In this document: positions 57,324 through 64,000 of the stretch, in pieces | How the letters are laid out: every line of letters begins with the position of its first letter | How positions within the stretch are numbered: the stretch's first letter is position 1 | NCBI RefSeq assembly: GCF_002980525.1 | Contig: NZ_PVBQ01000019.1 | Location: forward strand, 1 to 64,000 | Length of the DNA: 64,000 bases | From: Sphingobacterium haloxyli | GTDB taxonomy: Bacteria > Bacteroidota > Bacteroidia > Sphingobacteriales > Sphingobacteriaceae | Direction: 5' to 3' | The notes under the pieces: generated by a model | Told to the model about the DNA's origin: nothing | Database searches by the model: none | Seen by the model: the letters and a program-made list of their open reading frames with translations, nothing else | Program-made: the position numbers and the translations under genes

Positions 57324-59312
57324 TTAAAATTCAATCTTCAGTGAAGTGAAAACATTCCGTCCCATTCTCGGGATATTGCCCCAATCGGCATAGGTACTGT
57401 AGTATTCGTTGAATAAATTTTCGGCACCGACCTGCAACGCGGCTTTGTAATTTCTGAAGCTGAAGCTATAGTCTGCTGCTACGTTCCATATTTTATAGGC
57501 TGGGGTATGGTCTTCGCCATATTCGGGACTGAAGTTGTCTTGTGCAAGATCGCCGTGTAAAGATGTCTGGATGCTGAATTTTTTATGCATGAAATGGAGA
57601 GACGTTTGATAGGTGAGCGGACGGATAAAGGGTAGGTTTCCATTTTTATCGTCCGTGGCTCTTGCGTAGGTGACCATTCCTTTCCAATGCAAGTGTTGCA
57701 GGAAATCGTATTTGGCATTTATTGTCGTATTGAAAAGTTTGGCGTGATCTAATGATGTGTAGCCTTTCACACCAACAGACTGATAGTTCATCGGGCTTCC
57801 TAGACTCAAAATTCGTCCGACGATATAATTTTGGATATGAAAATAGTTTACTTTGGCTTCTATGGCCATCTTCTCGTTTTTAAACCCTGCACTTGCATTG
57901 AGCTCATACGAAATTTCGTTTTTCAGATCGGGGTTTCCGATATAATCGTAGCGGTCAAAGCTGTTATAGATGTAATATCCGTATCCCTCCGAAACAGAAG
58001 GTGCCCGATGTCCATACCCTGCTCCCAAAGAAAAATCGAATTGATCGATGTTCAGTTGGTAACTGGTATGCAGTGCCGGTAACGCTCTGCTTTTCTCCTG
58101 TGGTGCTCCGGGGTAAAATATCCAATTGAATTCCACGTATTTGGAATAGTTGTAATTCCAACCTAAAGAACCGCCAAAATTTAATCGGCTCATTTCCGAA
58201 ATATCCCACGCGTTGTTCATCGAAAGCCCCGCAAAGCGGGTGGTGACCCATGGCCAGGTATATGCAAACATCGTTTTCTTGCTTCGGTCTTGTGGATACA
58301 TAGTCATCTCGGCAATGGATAGATTGTCGTACACGTTCAACTGGATTTCAGCGCTATAATCACCGCGTTTCAAGTTTGCAGTTGAAACTAGCCCATACGT
58401 TGTACTCCAGCCCGGCATATCCATATGAACCAGGTTTTCGGGACGTTTGGTATCATCCATGTAATGCTCAACGGCATTGAAATAGAGCTTGGTGTCCCAA
58501 GCGCGCAGGATTCCCTCTTCAAATAATTGTTTGTAAGCGGCTGAGGTGATAATCGCGCGCGAAAGCCATAGATCCATCGGCAGTGCAGGGAAGCCTACAT
58601 CTTTGGCTCTGTCGTAGATAGCATCGACGCGTACGGAGGAAAGCGGACTTGTTTTATAGGCTAGGCCCAATGAGGTGTTGAATTTATTGTACTGTGAATG
58701 GTTCACTTCATCGTTGTTCCCATCAAAGTAGTTACCGGCTTTTCTGAAAGCAATACTGCCATCTGCAACAAATTTATCGCCTGAATAAGATAGATTTCCG
58801 AGGTTGAAAAACTGTTTGTTATTGGTCTCGAAACCGGTTTGATAACCGCCGTGCCATTTCCTGTCTAGACCGAATGGGGTGCTTTTCCTTTTCAAATCGA
58901 TGCTCCCGGCTACAGTCGCCCCGTGCATACTTCCTTCTTGGCCGGATGTGATATCGATGGCAGAAAGGTTATTGCTTTCGACATATGAAGTGACCGGATC
59001 CATCTTATCTGTACACGCACCAAAGACGTGCATACCGTCAATTGTAATGGTAGACCGCTCGGTACTCATGTTGTTGAGCAATGGCTCCCACGCGTAAGCG
59101 CCTCGTTTTATAAAGCTGATGTTGTCCGAAGAGGCTAAGAACTCATCCACTGAAACAGCCATTTTCATGTCGGTCTCTATTTTTTTCTTCGTCTCGGCGA
59201 TAACCTTTACGGCTTCAATACGGTGGATACTGTCACTCTGGGCATGTATGTGTTGAGCATTTGCACTCATTCCAAGAAAGAGTAGCCCACAGATGATATG
59301 TAGCTTCTTCAT
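57324..59312 (-). CDS. OprC/NosA-like copper TonB-dependent receptor
   Basis: 662 residues from the ATG at 59312 (signal peptide MKKLHIICGLLFLGMSANAQ); 33 upstream in-frame codons are not used. The plug carries IDGMHVFGACTDKMDPVTSYVESNNL: Cys100 and Met104 form the CxxxM motif. The barrel carries NAVEHYMDDTKRP: His283 and Met285 form HxM. In Pseudomonas OprC these are the structurally proven copper ligands. The C-terminus VFTSLKIEF is a proper barrel end. It should import copper across the outer membrane. It lies between a YtkA-like lipoprotein gene (4 bases) and MbnP. Confidence 0.9.
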   Translation of the reverse strand: MKKLHIICGLLFLGMSANAQHIHAQSDSIHRIEAVKVIAETKKKIETDMKMAVSVDEFLASSDNISFIKRGAYAWEPLLNNMSTERSTITIDGMHVFGACTDKMDPVTSYVESNNLSAIDITSGQEGSMHGATVAGSIDLKRKSTPFGLDRKWHGGYQTGFETNNKQFFNLGNLSYSGDKFVADGSIAFRKAGNYFDGNNDEVNHSQYNKFNTSLGLAYKTSPLSSVRVDAIYDRAKDVGFPALPMDLWLSRAIITSAAYKQLFEEGILRAWDTKLYFNAVEHYMDDTKRPENLVHMDMPGWSTTYGLVSTANLKRGDYSAEIQLNVYDNLSIAEMTMYPQDRSKKTMFAYTWPWVTTRFAGLSMNNAWDISEMSRLNFGGSLGWNYNYSKYVEFNWIFYPGAPQEKSRALPALHTSYQLNIDQFDFSLGAGYGHRAPSVSEGYGYYIYNSFDRYDYIGNPDLKNEISYELNASAGFKNEKMAIEAKVNYFHIQNYIVGRILSLGSPMNYQSVGVKGYTSLDHAKLFNTTINAKYDFLQHLHWKGMVTYARATDDKNGNLPFIRPLTYQTSLHFMHKKFSIQTSLHGDLAQDNFSPEYGEDHTPAYKIWNVAADYSFSFRNYKAALQVGAENLFNEYYSTYADWGNIPRMGRNVFTSLKIEF

Positions 59313-59316
59313 GATC

Positions 59317-60240
59317 TTAGAATAGAATATCAAGGTACAACTCACTTTTGACCCCCTCAATTCCTGGCGTGAAATCGGTAGGCACATTAGTCCCTTTGAG
59401 GATTTTTCCATTTTGGTTCAGCATGATGAAATTCAACGTCCAGTTTCCTGTCATGGTGTAATTGACCACGCCGCGATACAGACCGTCGTCTCGCTGCACC
59501 AAATCCTCATTGTTAGGGGAGGAATGGTTCCCCATAGAAGGCTCGGGCATCCTCGGATCTAATTGTAGCGTATAACCACTTGCCTCGGTGTATGAGAATT
59601 GCGACGGATCTGGATAATCCTTGGCGGAGGCGGCAGATTTATTGAACTTGTAAATTCCGGCTATCAATTCGTTTTCGCCCACCTTCGGTCTTTGTGGCGA
59701 CACCAGAGCGATGACGTACTGCTCATCGTCTCTCGCTGTAAACGTTGTCATGTTCAGGTTTTTGTTGGTTTGCTGCTGAACGGTGATACGTTGTTTCGTC
59801 GTGTAGGTTTTATGGTTGATCGTAAAACGAATATGAAGTTCCCATGCTCCGTCCACTAAACTCTCTGATGTAAATACCGAGTATCCTGAGAAGTATTTAC
59901 CGTCTGTTCTATACGCCAAATTGTATCTATGTGGACAGGAATGCTTATTCCCATCGGCTTTAGTCACAATGGGGAGCAATGTTACATCTGTTGCATTTGC
60001 TTCTTTACGGGTTTGACTATCCAATATCGTTAAACGGATTTCGTTATACCCTTTATAAAAAGTTCCATTCAGGGCTTCAACCTTGATATCATAGCCTTCG
60101 CTATGGATGGTAACAGCTTCTTTAAATTCGTCGTACTCAGGTACTACGACCTCTATTTCCGCTTCGTAATCTGTTTTTTCTTTTGTACAGGACAATAGCG
60201 CAAAGCATGTTGCCATAAGAAAAAATATTATTTTGTTCAT
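59317..60240 (-). CDS. YtkA/FixH-like lipoprotein of the copper operon
   Basis: 307 residues with lipobox (TCFALLSC, Cys18). Two beta-sandwich modules are visible, each with a strand ending in a W.L.I pattern (DGAWELHIRFTINHKTY; TGNWTLNFIMLNQNG). The second contains MPEPSMGNHSSPNNEDLVQRDDGLYRGVVNY, the typical YtkA/CopC-like metal-site stretch with clustered Met and His. It probably binds or hands on copper at the cell surface or periplasm. It is 4 bases upstream of the receptor gene. Confidence 0.75.
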   Translation of the reverse strand: MNKIIFFLMATCFALLSCTKEKTDYEAEIEVVVPEYDEFKEAVTIHSEGYDIKVEALNGTFYKGYNEIRLTILDSQTRKEANATDVTLLPIVTKADGNKHSCPHRYNLAYRTDGKYFSGYSVFTSESLVDGAWELHIRFTINHKTYTTKQRITVQQQTNKNLNMTTFTARDDEQYVIALVSPQRPKVGENELIAGIYKFNKSAASAKDYPDPSQFSYTEASGYTLQLDPRMPEPSMGNHSSPNNEDLVQRDDGLYRGVVNYTMTGNWTLNFIMLNQNGKILKGTNVPTDFTPGIEGVKSELYLDILF

Positions 60241-60385
60241 TATTATTTATATAGATTAATCATGCACGCACAGCAATGACCTTTAGAAAAGATATGCTGC
60301 TCTTGATTTATGCTAAGAAATGGGGGCTGTATCCAAATGGCAAAAAATGCCAAATAGAGGATAAACTAGGCTCCACGAATGGGAA

Positions 60386-60754
60386 TTAGCTAATAGGGGG
60401 GTGGAATATGGACGTATTATAATTAAATATATAATCAATCCGATAGGGTGAAAAATGGTTTGGACTGGCCACTTCCTTCGGCTGGCACATGCTGTACATG
60501 GTGCTCTCTTTATGCACATAGAGCGCGTTGTATTCGTACACCACTAAATTCTTCTTTGTTTCCTCTTTTTCTTTTTCCTTTATTTTCTGCATCAGCACGC
60601 ACTGGCCGTCACAATGAAGCTGAGGTTGGTCTTTGTTTATACATTTTGCCAGATAGTCGGGTAGGTTTATCTGATATTCCACAGCCATAATGCTGCGATA
60701 GAAGGATTGCAGCGTTAAAGCGATTAATAGCATATATGTACAGAAACGTATCAA
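60386..60754 (-). CDS. Small membrane-associated Cys/His protein of the copper operon
   Basis: 122 residues. The N-terminal hydrophobic segment (FCTYMLLIALTLQSFYRSI) is a signal anchor. The core PQLHCDGQCVLMQKIKEKEKEE has His and two Cys, CxxxC, followed by Met, then a charged helix and a terminal SIFHPPIS. This Cys-Met/His pattern in the first gene of a copper operon suggests a copper chaperone or sensor. The family is common in Bacteroidota beside TonB copper receptors but not characterised. It follows a promoter with a palindromic operator. Confidence 0.65.
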   Translation of the reverse strand: MIRFCTYMLLIALTLQSFYRSIMAVEYQINLPDYLAKCINKDQPQLHCDGQCVLMQKIKEKEKEETKKNLVVYEYNALYVHKESTMYSMCQPKEVASPNHFSPYRIDYIFNYNTSIFHPPIS

Positions 60755-60782
60755 AGGTTGTGCTTGTCTTTATTGACCTGGC

Positions 60783-60806
60783 CAAATATACGGAAAGAAT
60801 TTCCGT
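60783..60806 (-). promoter_or_regulatory. Copper operon promoter with palindromic operator
   Basis: On the minus strand TATATTTG (60790-60783) is a perfect TAnnTTTG box. Directly upstream lies ACGGAAA-GAA-TTTCCGT (60790-60806), a perfect 7-base inverted repeat with a 3-base centre, overlapping the -10 to -25 zone. A repressor bound there would block transcription. Confidence 0.6.
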
Positions 60807-60838
60807 CTTGAAAGGATAAGTGTTTTAAAAAGTTGTGC

Positions 60839-61489
60839 TCACATGGCCAGTAAAATTGCTACGTAATGGCAAATGGCTGCTGCAAGTACCAATGCGTGCC
60901 ATACGGCATGTGCATTCAGATTTTTCTTATAGATGTAAAACGCGATACCTAACGAATATAATCCTGCCCCCACAAAAATCAATACCAGCACCGTGGTAGG
61001 AAGGGCGTTGAAAAATCTGCTTCCGCCGGCGACCATGATCCACCCCATCAGAAAGTATATGAATGTGGAGATGATATTGAACCTGCCAGTGAACCAGATC
61101 TTGAAAAAAACACCCATGATCGTGAGGCCCCAAAGGATAGCCAGTAGCGTAATGCCGAAGGCGTCGTTTATATACACCAGAAGGAACGGCGTATAGGTGC
61201 CGGCGATAAGAAAGTAGATGCTGATGTGGTCAAACACCTCGAAAATACCTTTGACGGCTGCATCTTTTGACAGATGGAATACCGTGGAGCAGGTGAAAAG
61301 CAGCAGGAAACAAAATCCGTAAATACCCGATCCGATTACACCGGGAGTATTGCCGTGCGCCGTGGCAATACCGGTCAGCACAGGCAAACCGCTAATACCA
61401 AAAAGTATACCGACGCCGTGTATCAGTCCATTTATCAAATCCTGTCTACGGGTGTAAGTCGCCGTAGCCTGTCGTTCCCTATACATCAT
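60839..61489 (-). CDS. trhA: Haemolysin III/PAQR-family membrane protein
   Basis: 216 residues with seven membrane helices. The family signature is complete: RRQDLINGLIHGVGILFGISG, LLLFTCSTVFHLSKDAAVKGIFEVFDHISIYFLIAGTYTPFLL and the closing HAVWHALVLAAAICHYVAIL, giving the conserved Ser, three His and Asp that bind zinc in PAQR proteins. YqfA/TrhA proteins regulate membrane lipid composition in other bacteria. No operon partner is evident. Confidence 0.92.
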   Translation of the reverse strand: MMYRERQATATYTRRQDLINGLIHGVGILFGISGLPVLTGIATAHGNTPGVIGSGIYGFCFLLLFTCSTVFHLSKDAAVKGIFEVFDHISIYFLIAGTYTPFLLVYINDAFGITLLAILWGLTIMGVFFKIWFTGRFNIISTFIYFLMGWIMVAGGSRFFNALPTTVLVLIFVGAGLYSLGIAFYIYKKNLNAHAVWHALVLAAAICHYVAILLAM

Positions 61490-61520
61490 TACATGGGTTG
61501 AAAGTCCTTCTTACTTACTT

Positions 61521-61652
61521 CTATTTATTAATGGTAACAATGAGCTGTATAGGTTGGTTTATCTTTTTTGAACGTTTCCTTCGATAGCGATAGGCAGAAC
61601 GGTTCTCAATCCAGGTTATTTCATCGACTATAATTTTATCCGTTGTCAGCAT
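61521..61652 (-). CDS. Possible very short protein (43 residues)
   Basis: ATG at 61652 to TAG at 61521. The product is basic at the centre (AYRYRRKRSKK) with a hydrophobic end (IQLIVTINK). It fills an otherwise gene-free 243-base interval (61490-61732). The same frame continues about 25 codons upstream without an ATG (DKSEFAILKEILSEIWKKS), so it may be the remnant of a slightly longer gene. I do not recognise it. Confidence 0.3.
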   Translation of the reverse strand: MLTTDKIIVDEITWIENRSAYRYRRKRSKKINQPIQLIVTINK

Positions 61653-61732
61653 GCTCTTTTTCCATATATCTCGGAAAGTATTTCTTTGAGAATGGCAAAT
61701 TCGCTTTTGTCAGTTAATGACTTTCGTCAACT

Positions 61733-62182
61733 TCAAAAGAGCAAAGCGTGAATTAAAAGTTGTCGGCTAACGCTGCGTTGATCATTAAAATGTGATGAAA
61801 TGTCCCATTCGCCCCATCGCTTAACAATTTTGCTTTCTGCTATCTCAATGATTTCAATTCCAGTAATGAAGGCTATCTTATTAGTTGGCCCGTGTCCTAA
61901 AAAGGATCGTCTGTTAGTTCCCTGCGCTTTCCAACGCACAGACACACGACCTCCCTCAACATCAACTATCATATCTTCAACAGTTGTTGTCAAATCGGGG
62001 AAAGCCCGTAGCATTTCGCGGAGGCCAGCGGCGAATCCTTCTTTTGTACTTGGCCTTCCTGCCGAAGAGCAATCTTCGAAATGGTCGGCATGGATCTGAT
62101 CGAACAGCGCCCAGTCGGTAGGGCTGCACCATAAGGAAATCCATTGACGAGCGATGTATTCCAATTGGTTTCGTTTTATCAT
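61733..62182 (-). CDS. SnoaL-like ester cyclase/NTF2-fold protein
   Basis: 149 residues. The SnoaL polyketide-cyclase pattern is YIARQWISLWCSPTDWALFDQIHADHFEDCSSAGRPSTKEGFAAGLREMLRAFPDLTTTVEDMIVDVEGGRVSVRWKAQGTNRRSFLG...ITGIEIIEIAESKIVKRWGEWD. It retains the usual His/Asp/Trp pocket residues. It overlaps by one base the remnant hydrolase gene upstream on the same strand. The substrate is not known; this fold is widely used for small-molecule cyclisation or epoxide chemistry. Confidence 0.85.
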   Translation of the reverse strand: MIKRNQLEYIARQWISLWCSPTDWALFDQIHADHFEDCSSAGRPSTKEGFAAGLREMLRAFPDLTTTVEDMIVDVEGGRVSVRWKAQGTNRRSFLGHGPTNKIAFITGIEIIEIAESKIVKRWGEWDISSHFNDQRSVSRQLLIHALLF

Positions 62183-62499
62183 TATACTTTATTTATATGT
62201 TCAGCGAAAAAATCGATCGCTAAATCGATTACTTTCTGGTGTACAGATTTTCTGTCTACCGACGGATCATCCACAAAGACCTCTGGCGTCTCTTTTTTCA
62301 CCTCATCGCTAGCCTCTGGCAACATAACGTAGTGTCCTACTTCACCATCAAATTCGAAATATTCACTATGCTCTATCAACGCATGATAGTGTCTTGCATA
62401 TCTCGCTACGGGTGTTACCCGGTCTGCACGACACCCTACAATGAAAACCGGATCTTTAACCAGCTTAAACATCTTTTCCATTTTTAAAGTCAAGAACAT
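62182..62499 (-). pseudogene. Truncated alpha/beta hydrolase (C-terminal third only)
   Basis: 105 residues corresponding only to the end of an alpha/beta hydrolase: DPVFIVGCRADRVTPVARYARHY holds the catalytic acid region and FDGEVGHYVMLPEAS the catalytic His. The nucleophile elbow GxSxG and the N-terminal 150-plus residues are missing, and the preceding gene ends only 9 bases upstream. The ORF can be translated but cannot form an active enzyme. It is probably a deletion remnant now abutting the Omp85-like gene. Confidence 0.65.
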
Positions 62500-62508
62500 A
62501 AAACTAAA

Positions 62509-64000
62509 TCAAAAAGCCACGCCTACACCGCCGAAAACACCTATATCACCTCGTGTATTAATGGAACAATCAATGCGTGACTGAAGCTTTAGCTTGGGAA
62601 CTAACTGCTTTCGTACCCCTAAACCGAAAACACCGATTAGTCTAGGGTCATATGCCTTGAGAAAATTGGTAGCAACATCACCGGCACCAGCGAATAATAC
62701 GTAACCAAATCTAGGGTCTATGTTAGTGAAATTAGAACGAAGTTCTCCCTGAACGGCAAAAGCCTGCCTATCAATGTAGAGGTTGCGCCAAACCCCTCTC
62801 AAAAGACGGTCGGCCGACAAGTACGGCAATTGGTAGAATGGAACATCACCGTTAAAAGTGCCATGATATTGTGCCTGAACCGCTAAGGTGGTTCCTTCTG
62901 TTAATATGGGTAATGAATGGTATCCCCGGTAGTCTATTTTCAAATCGCTGTACGCATAGTCGCTTCCAATCCAATCCCCAAATCTGGTAAACGAAATATC
63001 GAAATAGTTTCCGGTAGTTGGAAATATGACGTCGTTTCGGGTATCAAAACGTAATATTGGGCCAATTCCAATTGTAAAGCCGCCTTTATCGTCAGGTAAA
63101 GCCAATGATTCTGACGCTTCGAAGTCTAAGGGACTGTCATGCCGAATAAGGGCAGCAATACCTGCAAAGAAACGGTGCCCAATGGTTTTTGTAAGCACAC
63201 TTTCCCATGAGAAAATGTGATTACGGTAAAGGGCACTAACGTCTTGCTTGACGTTGTTTCCCAATCCGAAAAATTGAGATCGGTTATTCATCAGATAATC
63301 AATGCGGTTAGACAAGTGCCATCCTTTTTTGCTAAAATACGCTGACGACAACGTAGCCTGTAGTTGTCCTTTGAAACCATAAGACAAGGAGGGTGTCAGT
63401 GAAGATGGCCGAAAAAAGTGGCTGTCAGTCGCTGTTGAATCCATGGGGGGAGCAAATATAAAACTCATACCGAGTCCTAACACCAAACTGGTTTCTGGTC
63501 CATAGGCAATGATCGGAATAGGCGCAATCCCAACATTTCCAGTTCTCCGTGACATAAAGGCTGAATCTGGCGGAATGCCCAATGAAGCTTCTTTACCGTG
63601 ATTGCTGAACTCCCACTTTTCCGTCAAAAATGACAAACGGCCATTGCCAAGCTGATTAAATGCCCTGACATTGCTTTTCGCTAGTTGGCGCTTCTTATTA
63701 TGTAAGTCCCAGACGTTCAGATTACCCAAATCGTCAAGACTAACCAATTGGTTTTCTAAACCGTATGCCAATTGCTCGATTTGCCCTTTTCCTCCTCGAA
63801 TAGTATGAACCACACGATCTTTAAGCAGATCCCGGACCTCAATTACGTTCTTATGATTTACACTAGCGTAATACCGATTGTTTGTGGGGTCGTAAACTAG
63901 TTTCTTCAGCCGCGAGGTTTCCCAGTTCACTTTTTCTGTGTTCAGTGTTTCCGCGTCGATTACCCTGACTACCGATTTTGCTGCTGCCAATAGTTGCGAT
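62509..64000 (-). CDS. Beta-propeller plus Omp85/BamA-like barrel protein (5' end outside window)
   Basis: The frame is open to the right edge; the TTG at 63990 is not a proven start. The visible N-terminal part has WD40/PQQ-like blade repeats (KLVYDPTNNRYYASVNHKNVIEVRDL, QLAYGLENQLVSLDDLGNLNVWDL). From about residue 150 the C-terminal portion is an Omp85 surface-antigen barrel: GPILRFDTRNDVIFPTTGNYFDISFTRFG, YHSLPILTEGTTLAVQAQYHGTF, LSADRLLRGVWRNLYIDRQAFAVQGELRSNF, closing INTRGDIGVFGGVGVAF. The RLLRGVW motif corresponds to the VRGF/Y motif of loop 6. POTRA domains are not visible here. Confidence 0.85.
   Translation of the reverse strand, partial: SQLLAAAKSVVRVIDAETLNTEKVNWETSRLKKLVYDPTNNRYYASVNHKNVIEVRDLLKDRVVHTIRGGKGQIEQLAYGLENQLVSLDDLGNLNVWDLHNKKRQLAKSNVRAFNQLGNGRLSFLTEKWEFSNHGKEASLGIPPDSAFMSRRTGNVGIAPIPIIAYGPETSLVLGLGMSFIFAPPMDSTATDSHFFRPSSLTPSLSYGFKGQLQATLSSAYFSKKGWHLSNRIDYLMNNRSQFFGLGNNVKQDVSALYRNHIFSWESVLTKTIGHRFFAGIAALIRHDSPLDFEASESLALPDDKGGFTIGIGPILRFDTRNDVIFPTTGNYFDISFTRFGDWIGSDYAYSDLKIDYRGYHSLPILTEGTTLAVQAQYHGTFNGDVPFYQLPYLSADRLLRGVWRNLYIDRQAFAVQGELRSNFTNIDPRFGYVLFAGAGDVATNFLKAYDPRLIGVFGLGVRKQLVPKLKLQSRIDCSINTRGDIGVFGGVGVAF

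Overview
The window looks like a chromosomal segment of a Bacteroidota bacterium, most likely Sphingobacteriaceae (Sphingobacterium/Pedobacter-like). The signs are three SusC/SusD- or TonB-centred loci, an ECF sigma/FecR pair, the families DUF6266, DUF6520, DUF6695, DUF4876 and DUF6850, few Shine-Dalgarno sites, and several promoters with the Bacteroidota -7 element TAnnTTTG. No rRNA, tRNA or CRISPR array was seen.

Left part (1-16181), accessory in character. The right end of an IS481-type insertion sequence abuts an XRE-type regulator operon. A promoter then leads into a roughly 500-base leader with paired hairpins, followed by a TlpA-like redoxin, SusC and SusD. A DUF6520 protein and an AraC regulator lie on the other strand. 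Divergent from AraC, across a 30-base-arm palindrome, are a 47-residue peptide gene missing from a 60-codon ORF scan, a hairpin, a LpxL/HtrB-like acyltransferase, a LytS-type sensor kinase and a LytTR response regulator. I read these as a candidate peptide-acylation and signalling system. An excisionase-like HTH gene follows, then a gene-free stretch (13213-13520) that repeats with an exact 11-base period. After that come two DUF6266 proteins and a coupled cassette resembling holin, endolysin and one-piece spanin.

Middle (16205-45739). A TetR regulator lies upstream of two small membrane proteins and a clear operator. An ECF sigma/FecR/SusC/SusD locus carries a phosphodiester glycosidase. Next are a porin-like protein and a TonB receptor/DUF4876/DUF6850/lipoprotein operon. 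Stand-alone genes follow: NTF2-like, sigma plus YCII, a PAS histidine kinase, DUF2243 with a CtaG-like protein, a PQQ-type sugar dehydrogenase with a probable start-region frameshift, two SDRs, a LacI regulator and a DUF1080 lipoprotein.

Right part (45748-64000), mostly minus strand. A full histidine utilisation operon hutH-I-U-G carries its own promoter and a short overlapping upstream ORF. Then come Smr, truncated haemoglobin and panD, and a PLP lyase/DUF6695 pair. A copper operon follows: a small Cys/His protein, a YtkA-like lipoprotein, an OprC/NosA-like receptor with CxxxM and HxM motifs, MbnP and MbnH. The window ends with a haemolysin III protein, an NTF2-like protein, a truncated alpha/beta hydrolase and a beta-propeller/Omp85 protein cut by the right edge.
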